From positions 423,736 through 487,735 of the forward strand of contig NZ_JAJEWQ010000003.1 in the NCBI RefSeq assembly GCF_020687805.1: a stretch of DNA of 64,000 nt, read 5' to 3'. The notes under the pieces are model-generated. The model was not told the DNA's origin. It searched no databases and worked only from the letters and a program-made list of their open reading frames with translations. Every line of letters begins with the position of its first letter. The first letter of the stretch is position 1. The stretch is from Planctobacterium marinum (GTDB taxonomy: Bacteria; Pseudomonadota; Gammaproteobacteria; Enterobacterales; Alteromonadaceae). This document shows, in pieces, positions 19,453-30,273 of the stretch. The position numbers and the translations under genes are program-made.

Positions 19453-21949
19453 TATTCACAGAGCCAGGGTTTTCGACAACGTTAAATACGGTTGCTAATT
19501 TTGACATATTAAGCCACGTAACCGACCCTGAGTCTGATCCAGTCACCTTAATTGACGTGGAAGTGGCTTCAGGCACAGTTATCATCAATACCGATGAAAC
19601 CATCACTTATACACCTGCTACTTCGTTTAGCGGTACAGTTCAGATGAAACTAGTCGTTAGTGACGGAGTTAATACAACGACTTTCTCAAGCTATATATCG
19701 GTGCATAGTGCCAATAATGCCCCAATTGCCAACAATGATACGGTCAACGCTGTAGGTAGCCATATATACAGTTACCAGGTACTTAGTAATGATACTGACG
19801 CCGACAGTGACCCACTGACTATCACCAGCCTATCCACAACGGCTTCCGGCTTTAATATCAGCAGCGACAATGCTGCAATAGAATACAACGCTCCTGCTTC
19901 ACTGACGGCGACTGAAACGGTGACTTATACTGTCAGTGACGGTAATGGCGGTACAGACAGCGCAACCTTAACCGTTAATCTTGTGCCCAACTCTGCGCCG
20001 GTGGCAGTTGATGATAACCTGTCAGATGTCACGGTAGGCACAGCTGCAAGCCTGTTTCCGCTGAGTAATGACACGGATGCCGATGGAGACAGTTTGACCA
20101 TTACGGCCGCATCCAGTGTTTCAGGAAGTGCGGTAATCAGTGGCGACGGTTTAAGTCTGTCTTTTACCTCTGCCACGGCAGGTGCCAATTCGATTAATTA
20201 CGCAATATCTGACGAATACGGTGGCAGTGATACAGGAGTTATTTTCCTCAACGCAATTACAGCAGGTAATATCGCCCCTGTAGCCAATAACGACAGTTAT
20301 GTCGTTACCCCCAGTTCAGTGAACAACCTGACACCATTAAGTAATGATACAGACGCCAACAGCAATTCCCTCGTAATTACCTCCTCCAGCGCCAGCGTAG
20401 GCACATCTGTGATCTCCAATGGTGGGCTTAATATTGATTATACAGCTACTGCCAGTACCGGCTCGGACACCATCAGTTATACTATTTCAGACGGTAATGG
20501 CGGTACTGACAGTGCCAGCATAAGTATTACCATCAATAATGCACCCGATGCAGTGAATGACAGCTTCTCGGGTTTGGAAGATCAATCTCACACACTTTCC
20601 CCATTGAGCAATGATTCCGATGCCGATGGTGATAGCTTTGTGATAACCAGTGTCAATGCCTCTGCAGGTACGGCGATAAAACCCAACGACAGTCAGATTT
20701 CCTATTCTAATCCAACTGCCGGTGCCGCCACCATAACTTACCAGATAACGGATGCGTATGGCTTAACCGACAGCGCCAGCATCAGCTTTACCGTGACCAA
20801 TCGCCCAACAGCAGTAAATGACAGTATCACCATTAATGAACTCGCCACCCTGTCTATTTCACCATTAGACAATGATACAGATGTAGAATCCGCAAACAGT
20901 GCTTTGATACTCACCAGTGTCAGCGGTTCTGCCGGCAGTGCCAGTATTGAGTCCGGTGACCGAACCGTCAGCTATACCGCCACATTACAATCAGCACTCA
21001 CAGGTAATCAGGACTTTATTACCTACATTGTAGAAGATGAAGATGGCGGCACAGATTCAGGCACTATTACCATCAATGTGAACGCAATTCCTGTTGTACA
21101 AAACGATATTGATACCGTCGAACAAGGCACTACTGTCACCTTATCCCCATTGAGTAATGACAGTGACAGTGACAGTGATCCATTGACCATCAGCAGTGCT
21201 TCAGCCACCAACGGGAATGTCAGTATCACGGGTTCCGGTACGACTCTGGACTATACCGCTCCGGCTGGCGCTGCGACGACAGACACCATCAGTTACACGG
21301 CATCCGATGGCAATGGCGGCTCAGCATCTGGCAGCATCACCATTACCGTCACCAATAACTCGCCGGTTTCAGTTAATGATAACTACACCCTGCTTTCCGT
21401 CAGTGGAATTAGCGCAACGGTGGAAAGTACCGTAGGCGTGCTGGCCAATGATACCGACCCCAACGCTGACTCACTGACTGCATCCATTGTCAGTAACCCG
21501 GCCTATGCCAGTACCTTTACATTAAATGCAGATGGCTCATTTAGTTATGAGCACAACAGCAGCAATAACTTATCAGACTCCTTTGTTTATCAGGTGTCCG
21601 ATGGCACCTACACGACTCAGGGTACAGCATCACTTACCATTAAACGCGCGAACTTTACTCCGGATGTATGCACCATACCGGCAGCTTATGCACAGGCAGG
21701 GGAAAGTTACAGTCAAACCTTTAAAGTACTTGATCACGATGAAGAAAATCAAACCTTCAGTATTTCCGGAGAGCCTGCATGGATGACACTGAACACCATT
21801 GATGGCATCACTGCCACCCTGACTGGCACACCAACTACCAGTGATGTAGGCACAACCACCATTACCTTTAGTTCCACCGATGGTTTTGATTCAGACTCAG
21901 TGACATTCGATCTGACTGTGGTCGAAGAATTTGCCACCAGCAATAATCT

Positions 21950-24900
21950 GGACTTTGATTTTGGTGGTACAACCGAAGTGGTTTATGACGCCGTAATAGA
22001 CAATTACGGCAACATTGTGGTGGTGGGCACCTCTGATGGCGACTTTGCTGTAACCCGTCTACTCAGAGACGGCACCACAGATAGTGCTTTCAATTCAGGA
22101 GCTGTGAAAACCTATGATTTCGGGGGAGCTGATGATGTCGCCATCAGTGTCAAAGTCCGTCCCGACAACGGATTGATCATTGCCGGACATACCAATGCCG
22201 CAGGCGCCTCAGATTACGATTTCGCAGTGATGGCACTACACAGTGATGGCTCGCTGGATAACAATTTTAGTACAGACGGCATTCATACCCTTGATGCCGG
22301 TGGTTTCAGTGGCAATGACTTACTGGCAGAAGTGTTGGTCCACGACAATGCAGATATCACCTTAGTTGGCCAATCCTTTGAAAGTGGTAACTATAAGCTT
22401 ATCGCAGTGCAGTTAAATAGCGGGGGCAGTATCGATAGCAGCTTTAACAGTGGCTCTGCGCTGAGTATTTACGGGATTGATGATGTCAATCCGGAAGCCG
22501 CCATCGAAGACGGTGAAGGTAATATTTATGTTATCGCTCACGGTAGCAATAACACCGACAGTGATATCATCCTGGCGCGTTTCAGCGTTGATGATGGTTC
22601 CAACAATGATTTTGCCAACGCCGAGAGCTATGCGCCGCTATTTTACTTCAACGATAGCGCTGATGAGTATGGTTACGACCTCGCCTTTGACATTGACGGG
22701 AATATTATAGTCGCCGGAACCCAGGACGATGATTTTGCCCTGTATAAGTTTACCGTCACCTGGGATAATACGAATTCAGAATGGGATGTAGCACAAGACA
22801 GCAGTTTTAACTCGTCAACCGGTGAAAACATCATTGATCTTAATGGCGCATCCACAGATTTTGCCTACAGCATGGTGCCCGACTACCGAGGCAACTACTA
22901 TATCGCCGGGAAACAAGGTACCAATACCAGCATCATTCGTATCTCTGCTGACGGGACACTGGATACCAGTTATGGCACCAGTGGTGTTAAAACCCTGAGT
23001 TTGTCCAGTGGGGTCAGCAACACGCCGACGATTTTACGCACCGATGCCATGGGACAATTGCTGATTTTTGATACGGAGGATGCCGGTAGTGATGCGCATA
23101 TTTCCGTGACGTTTGACTATATTCTGGCAGCACCGTCATTTGGGTTTTGTGACTATACAGGAGAATATCGCGCTACCAGCAATAAAACTCAGGATCAGGC
23201 AATCGACATAACCAAAGCCAGTGACAACAACTACTTTATTGCCGGATGGAGTCTCGGCCAGGATGACAGCAACAAAGATTTCGTGGTGATAAAAACTGAT
23301 GACCAGGGCAACTTCGACACCGCCTTTGGCGATCATGGCTACGTCCGAATAGATGCGGGTGCATCTACCTCCATTACCCCCTATGATGTTATCGGATTGG
23401 GAAGTCAGGATCTGGTGATTGCAGGCGTTGAAACCGGCACAGATGATTTGTATCTTGCCAAACTAACCAATAGTGGTGAACTGGACAGCGGCTTCGATTC
23501 TGATGGCATCAGAGATTTTGGTGGGAGTGTCAGCTTAACCCCGTCACAAGGTTTATATCATTCCGCCACAGATACATTCTTAATAGCAGGCAAAGATGGC
23601 AGCAATTTTTATCCCTGGGTGTACCGTTTTAATGCCGATGGCAGCGATGATAATAGTTTTGGTGCGGGCACCAACATCTCCTCTGCTGACGCAGGGGTAA
23701 ACTACACAGTGCTGAACGATGCTAACTTCAGTGTCTATGATATGGTGCAGTTAAACTCAGGTGACATATACCTGATTGGCGGCTATTTCGACACCTACAA
23801 CAAAGCGGCCTTGATTAAAATGGATGCCGACGGGCTGATAGACACAGGTTTTGGTAGCAGTGGTATTCAGACCTTTGACCAGGGCTCGGCGCATGTGGGT
23901 TTCACAGGGGCCACCGATGGGACTTCCATTTACATCCTGAGCAAAGATACCAGTTCCCAGACCGCCTCTGTTATTAAGGTAAATGCCGCTGGCAGCCTGG
24001 ACAGCAGCTTTGATGACGATGGCCTGTTAGCGCTGAATAGCTATGAAATTTCAGCTACCTCCACCTCATCAATGCAAACAGACAGTAGCGGCGACTTGTG
24101 GATACAGGTGTCCAAATACGGTAGCCAGGAAAGCATGGTCAAACTCACCTCAAATGGGGTATTTGACAGTAGCTTTGTCAATGCCGGGAGCACGCAGTTC
24201 TCTCACGGAGTTTTCAATTGGGGCAGTATAGCCGGATTTGCACTGACAGCGTCAGACGAAGCATTGCTTTTTGGCACCACCAACAATGATTTTACCCTGG
24301 TCACTATGTCTGCTATCGGCGAAGTTAATAATCACGATAATCAAATAGTGTTCGACCATGGCTACGGTGAACACGCATTGGCGATTGCGCTGGATGCTTA
24401 TTCAGGGCCGATATTGGCAGGCTATGGCCGAAACCTCACAGATTATGACGACGATATGGCCATCGCTAAATTTGATAATTCGGGCAATGGCGACAATAGT
24501 TTTGGTTCCTACGGTCAAACCGCCAACGCCATTGAAATGTACAGTCCAAACAATGAATCCAGCCAATTCCATGGTTTCAGTGTGAGTAACGCAGGACAAT
24601 ATTTTGCCACAGGTGAAAGTCAAGCCGATGTTAATATAGTAGTTAAAAACACCTTAAGTAAAAATAAGCAGCTTAATTCAAAATCCGGCCTGAAGTTGAA
24701 TAGCCTTAATACCGACATATACAACGCCCGAATCGCATCTGACAATGCCGTTATTGATATTTTATCCTACGGTACGGGGCTAATTGATTTGCTTAGTGGT
24801 TCGAATGATCTGTTAGGTGGCCAGTATCTGGCAGATGATGGTTACCTATATGTAGTAGGTAGCACCAACAATATAGGAGTGGCTTTCCGCTATGATCCCT

Positions 24901-25568
24901 TTGGCAGTTTTGATAGCAGCTTCAACTCGTCCTCAGGCACCATTGAACTGAGCAGCTATTCCGATAGTTATCTGACGGCGATTACGTCTACTTCAGATGG
25001 TAGTTTAGTCGCAGTTGGCTATTACGATAATAGCGGTGATATCGATGGTCTGATCGTTAAGTTCTCACCAGATGGAACCCTGGATAGCAGCTTTAGCGGT
25101 GATGGCATCTATGAATATCAGGTAGCCAGTTCTGAACAGCGTTTCTTTGACGTTACTGTAGATGGCGATGGCGTCATCTATGCCGTTGGTGAATCAAACG
25201 ATGACATGTTGGTCGTCGCACTGGATAATCAGGCCACGCTGGCGGAGTCCTGGAATTCGACCGGAATACTAACTACAGATATTGATTCATCATCAATCGA
25301 CACGGCAACAGCGGTAAATGTGGACGCCTTTGGTGCGCTATTCATATTAGTGAACACTGAAAATGAATTTACCTTGCTACGCTACAAACCTAACGGTACT
25401 TTAATAAGTGATTTTGGTGGGGTACGGCGCTATTCCCCAATCAACAAGATGCGCGATATTGCCATAGACTCTATGGGTAACGTATTTGTGACAGGGAGTA
25501 CCCAGGTGGACCAGCAATGGCAGTTTTTTACGGTTAGATTCCCAATTGCGGCAGGCCCTTATCAATAA
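21950..25568 (+). repeat. Delta-60-type repeat region (propeller-like)
   Basis: The C-terminal 1200 residues of the giant protein consist of units of about 50-60 residues with the consensus G.I...G......F.V.RL..DGSLD.SF...G, for example DGSLDNNFSTDGI and DGTLDSSFSGDGI. This matches the delta-60 repeat described from Deltaproteobacteria. The unit is expected to form beta-propeller blades. I count roughly twenty units by eye, with variable linkers, and boundaries are approximate. Confidence 0.75.
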
Positions 25569-25582
25569 GAAGAAGAAAATTA

Positions 25583-26431
25583 ATGAAACTAACATTTTAT
25601 GGGGTTCGTGGCTCAATCCCCTCCCCCGGGCCTGAATACGTAATATACGGTGGCAATACTGCCTGTTGCCACGTTGAACTGAATGACGGTACCGACATTA
25701 TTCTTGACGCTGGCACCGGCATTAAAAAATTGGGAGAAAAACTGGCCAAATCCGATAAGGAAATTCATCTGCTTCTCACTCACAATCATTGGGATCACAT
25801 TCAGGGGTTTCCTTTCTTTGTTCCCATTTACATTCCAGGGCGCAAGATTTTTGTGACACCGGGTTTAACAACCCCGGACGAACCCGAAGCCTTTCTGAAA
25901 CAGATGGGCGGCAGTTACTTTCCGGTAAAGTACAGTTCATTGCAGTCGGATATTCAAATTGTCAGTTATCCCAAAGAGCAAATCAGCTGGAAACTCAACA
26001 GCGCAACTATTACCCGTCATTCTATGAACCATCCAGGTAGTGGCAGCTCCTACCTGATCGAAGCCGACGGGGCCAAAATTGCCTACATCACAGATAATGA
26101 GTTATATCCTCCCTATCAAAAAGAAACCGATTTTTTAGAATGGGTGTCATTCTCGGAAAAAGCCGACCTGATTATCCATGATGCCCAATATATGCTGTCC
26201 GATATGCCAGCCAAATCCGGATGGGGGCATTCAGTGGCAGAGGAAGCCGTAAAACTGGCTATGGCCAGCCGCGCGAAAAGACTGGCACTTTACAGTCACG
26301 ACCACATCCGCACAGATAAGGATATTGAAAAGGTGGAGACCCACTGTCGTGATGTCATTGAAGTCGCCCAATCCGATCTGGATCTGTTTGCTGCGCGGGA
26401 AGGCATGTGTATCGATTTCGATAAACCATGA
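25583..26431 (+). CDS. Metallo-beta-lactamase-fold hydrolase (PhnP/cyclic phosphodiesterase-like)
   Basis: This 282-residue protein has the MBL metal motif HNHWDH at residues 67-72, further metal ligands in RHSMNHPGS and IIHDAQY, and a final histidine in LYSHDHIRTD. The N-terminal block GVRGSIPSPGPEYVIYGGNT is typical of the COG1235-like branch, which includes phosphoribosyl cyclic phosphodiesterases. There is no signal peptide, so it should act in the cytoplasm. It starts 14 bases after the giant-protein stop and overlaps the cyclase gene by four bases (ATGA). That tight coupling to a cyclase suggests a cyclic nucleotide or related phosphodiester as substrate; the substrate is inferred. Confidence 0.8.
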   Translation: MKLTFYGVRGSIPSPGPEYVIYGGNTACCHVELNDGTDIILDAGTGIKKLGEKLAKSDKEIHLLLTHNHWDHIQGFPFFVPIYIPGRKIFVTPGLTTPDEPEAFLKQMGGSYFPVKYSSLQSDIQIVSYPKEQISWKLNSATITRHSMNHPGSGSSYLIEADGAKIAYITDNELYPPYQKETDFLEWVSFSEKADLIIHDAQYMLSDMPAKSGWGHSVAEEAVKLAMASRAKRLALYSHDHIRTDKDIEKVETHCRDVIEVAQSDLDLFAAREGMCIDFDKP

Positions 26432-28647
26432 CCGCGCTCAGAACGCTCAGGGAACATCGCAGAGCCATCCTGGCCGGTTTCGGCCTGGTGTTTTTGGTGT
26501 TTTTGTTGCAGTTCTATGTATCGCGCTATCCCAATACTCCCCTGGCATTGCAATTCAATCGTATCGACGGCTTCATTTTTGATCTGCGTTTAAAGTCCAC
26601 ACTGGACAATCGCTCTACCGGGTTTGCTGACATCGTCATAGTTGATCTGGATGGCAAAACCATGGAGGCTATTGGCTGGCCCTGGCCAAGAGCCCGACTT
26701 GCAGAGTTAGTGTATAACCTGGCGGATATGGGAGCCGTGGTGGTGGTATTCGACGTGTTATTTGCCGATCGGGAGCGCAACCCTGCCCGGGAAGTACACC
26801 AGGCGCTGGCCCAAAAAGCGTTAGCGCTGAATGATGTGGTCAATTTAATCGAAGAAATGGATGGTGATAAAGCATTCATGGAAAGTTTTGACGCCACAGA
26901 TGTTATGTTTAGCTATCTGTTGAATCAAAGTGATTTACGCCGTGGTGTCTTACCCACACATAACATCAGCAGTGATCATCCTCCTGCTCAGCTGGGTATC
27001 ATCAATTACTCCGGGTTTGAATCCAGCATTCCTGAATTTCACGATGCTTCCGTAGGTGAAGGTTTCATGAACTCCTCACCTGATTCTGATGGATTTATTC
27101 GACGCAGCCCATTAGTGTTGCGTTATGGCAACAAATTGCTGCCTTCCATCTCTCTGGAAGCTGCCAGACTCTATGCACTGGCAGACAGTATCGAAGTTAA
27201 AACACAACAAGCGGGTAATCTGGTTAATGTCGAAGGCATCAAAATAGGTAATCAGCTCATTCCCACTGACGCCGAAGGACGGGTGTTAATACCCTATCGC
27301 GGCCCACAATTCAGCTTTCCTTATATATCTGCCATCGACGTGCTGAATAATCAGGTCAAGAATCCGGACATTTTTGACAGTTCGGTGGTTTTCATTGGTA
27401 CCTCTGCGGTAGGTTTAGCGGATTTGCGTTCAACGCCTGTGGGTGTGCAGTTCCCTGGCGTAGAAGTCCATGCCAATGTACTGGAAGGTTTGTTAGACCC
27501 CAGCATACTGAAGTATCGACCCGACTGGTGGGAAGCCTCAGTGGCCCTTTATATCATCATTCTGGGTATCATCCTGGCTGTAATGATGCCACTTTTGGGA
27601 CCCTCCTGGATGGCAATTACCGGCATTATTGCGCTGGGTGGCAGTATTTATGGCAATGTTTTGTTATGGACAGACGCCAATATCGCATTGCCAATGGCTT
27701 CGTCGATCTTATTGGTACTGCTGCTCATGATGTATAACATAGGCACCGGTTTTTTCGCTGAAAATAAACGGCGTCAACAAATCAAAGGTATTTTTGATCA
27801 ATACGTACCACCGGCCCACATTGACAAAATGCTGGAAGAACCCGACAGCGTCTCCATGGAAGGGGAACGGAAGGAACTATCCGTGCTGTTTTCTGACATT
27901 CGCAGCTTTACCACAATATCCGAAAAGCTCTCCGCAAATGAACTGAAATTACTACTGAATCGGTATTTCGATCCTATAACCGAAACCATCTTTACGCACC
28001 AGGGCACCATTGATAAATATGTTGGTGACATGGTAATGGCATTTTGGGGGGCTCCGCTGGATGACCCCAGACACGCCCAAAATGCGGTCGAAACGGCGTT
28101 CGAAATGCTGCGCATAACCGCCCGATTGCGAAAAGAGTTTAAAGCGGACGGACTGCCGGAAGTCAAGGTTGGCATAGGAATCAATACCGGTGATATGAAC
28201 GTCGGTGACATGGGTTCCACCTTCAGAAAAGCCTACACCGTTTTAGGCGATGCGGTAAATTTGGGCTCCAGACTGGAAGGACTGACCAAATTCTACGGTG
28301 TCGAACTGCTGGTCAGTGAGGCTACGATAAACCAATGTGAGGGTATCCCCCACCGCAGAATTGATCGTGTTAAAGTAAAAGGTAAAAATGAAGCCGTTGC
28401 TATCGTTGAACCCATAGCCCCTGAGCGTATAAACGACGCCTTTGAACAAGAGTTGACGGCGTACCACAAAGCCTATGACAGTTACCTGGCGCAGCAATGG
28501 CAACAAGCCAGTGAGCAATTTAAGCAACTTACTGAAGCAAACCCGAAAGATATCCTTTACACTTTGTATTTAGAGCGCATTGAGTTACTAAAAGACCAAA
28601 CATTACCCGATGACTGGGATGGTAGTTACACCCACACGTCGAAGTAG
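26428..28647 (+). CDS. CHASE2-domain class III adenylate/guanylate cyclase
   Basis: The 739-residue protein has an N-terminal membrane helix (about 13-30), an extracytoplasmic CHASE2 sensor to about residue 355, three closely spaced membrane helices (about 370-440), and a C-terminal class III cyclase domain from about 480. The metal-binding aspartates are D490 in FSDIR and D534 in KYVGD. The base-selecting residues are K530 and D608 in TVLGDAVN, which favour ATP, and the transition-state residues are N611 and R615. All catalytic positions are present, so activity as a cAMP-forming enzyme is predicted. It is translationally coupled to the MBL gene and followed after nine bases by the HD-GYP gene. 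The CHASE2 ligand is unknown. Confidence 0.92.
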   Translation: MTALRTLREHRRAILAGFGLVFLVFLLQFYVSRYPNTPLALQFNRIDGFIFDLRLKSTLDNRSTGFADIVIVDLDGKTMEAIGWPWPRARLAELVYNLADMGAVVVVFDVLFADRERNPAREVHQALAQKALALNDVVNLIEEMDGDKAFMESFDATDVMFSYLLNQSDLRRGVLPTHNISSDHPPAQLGIINYSGFESSIPEFHDASVGEGFMNSSPDSDGFIRRSPLVLRYGNKLLPSISLEAARLYALADSIEVKTQQAGNLVNVEGIKIGNQLIPTDAEGRVLIPYRGPQFSFPYISAIDVLNNQVKNPDIFDSSVVFIGTSAVGLADLRSTPVGVQFPGVEVHANVLEGLLDPSILKYRPDWWEASVALYIIILGIILAVMMPLLGPSWMAITGIIALGGSIYGNVLLWTDANIALPMASSILLVLLLMMYNIGTGFFAENKRRQQIKGIFDQYVPPAHIDKMLEEPDSVSMEGERKELSVLFSDIRSFTTISEKLSANELKLLLNRYFDPITETIFTHQGTIDKYVGDMVMAFWGAPLDDPRHAQNAVETAFEMLRITARLRKEFKADGLPEVKVGIGINTGDMNVGDMGSTFRKAYTVLGDAVNLGSRLEGLTKFYGVELLVSEATINQCEGIPHRRIDRVKVKGKNEAVAIVEPIAPERINDAFEQELTAYHKAYDSYLAQQWQQASEQFKQLTEANPKDILYTLYLERIELLKDQTLPDDWDGSYTHTSK

Positions 28648-28656
28648 GAGCACCTG

Positions 28657-30255
28657 ATGGAAGTCGATAAAACGTTACTGGAATTGGTACATGTTGGCAT
28701 CGAGTTGTCTACGGAAAATGACACCACCAAACTGCTGGAAAAGATTTTATTGGCAGCCAAACGATTATCCAATGCCGACGGTGGTACCATTTATGGGGTA
28801 ACCGCAGAAAAACAATTAAAGTTCGACACACTTTTTAATGACAGCATGGAAATGTATATGGGCGGCTCATCAGGTACCCCCATTCCCTTCCCGGCAATCC
28901 CCATATTTAAAGAAGACGGCACGGTGAATACGTCCGCGTTGGTGGCGCATTCCGCAGCCATTCAGAAAGTAATCAATATTGAAGATGTTTATTCGGTGAC
29001 CGAATACGATTTGTCCGGGCCTCGTACTATGGACAGTAAAACCGGTTATCACACCCAGTCAGTACTTTGTATTCCCATGACCAATCACGAAGGGGATTTG
29101 AATGGGGTCCTGCAACTGATCAATGCTCAGGACCAGCAGGACCGGGTTATTGCGTTCTCACCCGATGTGGAAAAATCCATCAGAGCACTCGCCTCACTTG
29201 CCGCAGTTGCGTTAACCAACAGGCAATTGATAGACAGTATGGAAAATCTGTTTCAGTCATTCACCCGTCTTATCGCTCAGGCCATCGATGAAAAGTCCCC
29301 CTACACAGGCGGGCACTGCCGCCGGGTTCCTGAACTGACCATGATGATCGCAGATGCCGTATGCCGCTACAGTGACGGCCCCCTCAAAGATTTTGACATG
29401 AGCGAAGAAGAAAAGAACGAACTCAGTATTGCAGGATGGCTTCACGATTGCGGCAAGATTGCCACGCCTGAATACGTTATGGATAAATCCAAAAAGCTGG
29501 AATGCGTCTTTGATCGCATAGACATGGTTAAAACCCGGTTTGAAGTGGCAAAACGCGACACAGAACTCAGCTACCTGCGCAAAATAGCCTCGGCTACGGA
29601 AAGTGAAAAAACGCTACTCCAGGACGCCCTGCAACAGGAATTACAGCAAATCACTGACGACTACCTGTTTGTGGAAAAAGCCAATACCGGCGGTGAGTTT
29701 ATGACCCCGGATGATCAACAGCGCATCGCCGATATCGGTCAGTCCCGCATTGTTCAGCTCAATGGCGAACCGCAACCGCTGCTCAGCGAAGAAGAGATTT
29801 ATAATCTGCAGGTGGCAAGGGGCACCCTCAACAACGAAGAGCGGCAGGTCATTAACCGTCATATGGATATCACCATTTCTATGCTGGATTCATTGCCGTT
29901 TCCGAAACACCTACAAAGAGTGCCCGAATATGCCGGAGGTCACCATGAAAAAATGGACGGTACCGGCTACCCGAAAGGACTTACCCGGGACCAGATGTCA
30001 GTCCCGGCCCGGATGATGGCAATCGCGGATATTTTTGAAGCCCTGACCGCTTCAGATCGGCCCTACAAACCCGCTAAGAAAATGAGTGAATGCCTGAAAA
30101 TTATGGGCTTTATGTGTAAGGATCAACATATCGATCCGGATCTGTTCGAAATTTTTGTGAAGGAAAAAGTCTATCAACAGTATGCAGACGCGTTTCTTGG
30201 CGACGACCAGGTGGATGAAGTCAGTTGGGATAACATTCCGGGATTTGTCTATTAG
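28657..30255 (+). CDS. GAF/HD-GYP-type phosphohydrolase
   Basis: The 532-residue protein starts at an ATG with AGGAG upstream. A GAF-like sensor covers about residues 15-190. The HD-GYP-type catalytic domain follows: HDCGK with the HD pair at 263-264, H402 in INRH, HHEKMDGTGYP at 429-439 and IADIFEALTASDRPYK. Between HDCGK and INRH there are about 130 residues rather than the usual 20-30, an insertion I believe recurs in a proteobacterial subfamily. Ordinary HD-GYP enzymes hydrolyse cyclic di-GMP, but this subfamily has not been assigned by sequence alone. The cyclase neighbour makes another cyclic nucleotide conceivable. It is soluble and part of the same operon. Confidence 0.88.
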   Translation: MEVDKTLLELVHVGIELSTENDTTKLLEKILLAAKRLSNADGGTIYGVTAEKQLKFDTLFNDSMEMYMGGSSGTPIPFPAIPIFKEDGTVNTSALVAHSAAIQKVINIEDVYSVTEYDLSGPRTMDSKTGYHTQSVLCIPMTNHEGDLNGVLQLINAQDQQDRVIAFSPDVEKSIRALASLAAVALTNRQLIDSMENLFQSFTRLIAQAIDEKSPYTGGHCRRVPELTMMIADAVCRYSDGPLKDFDMSEEEKNELSIAGWLHDCGKIATPEYVMDKSKKLECVFDRIDMVKTRFEVAKRDTELSYLRKIASATESEKTLLQDALQQELQQITDDYLFVEKANTGGEFMTPDDQQRIADIGQSRIVQLNGEPQPLLSEEEIYNLQVARGTLNNEERQVINRHMDITISMLDSLPFPKHLQRVPEYAGGHHEKMDGTGYPKGLTRDQMSVPARMMAIADIFEALTASDRPYKPAKKMSECLKIMGFMCKDQHIDPDLFEIFVKEKVYQQYADAFLGDDQVDEVSWDNIPGFVY

Positions 30256-30273
30256 TCATTCAGGCACAGACTC

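Larger units (their letters stand above)
13524..25568 (+). pseudogene. Giant cadherin-like/delta-60 repeat surface protein, main part after the frameshift
   Basis: About 4014 residues are open in the frame that continues the upstream repeats. The order is seven cadherin-like tandem repeats to about 15420, module A at 15430-17210, two repeats, module B at 17750-19452, eight repeats to about 21650, a putative Ig domain at about 21660-21950 (GEPAWMTLN...GTPTTSDVG), and then about 1200 residues of delta-60-type repeats (DGTLDSSFSGDGI) to the end. The last type probably folds as beta-propeller-like blades. No LPXTG, RTX, type IX or membrane anchor is seen at the C-terminus. The GTG at 13524 has no ribosome binding site, so this is not an independent gene. 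The many Asp-rich loops suggest calcium binding. A role in adhesion or matrix is inferred. Confidence 0.85.
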
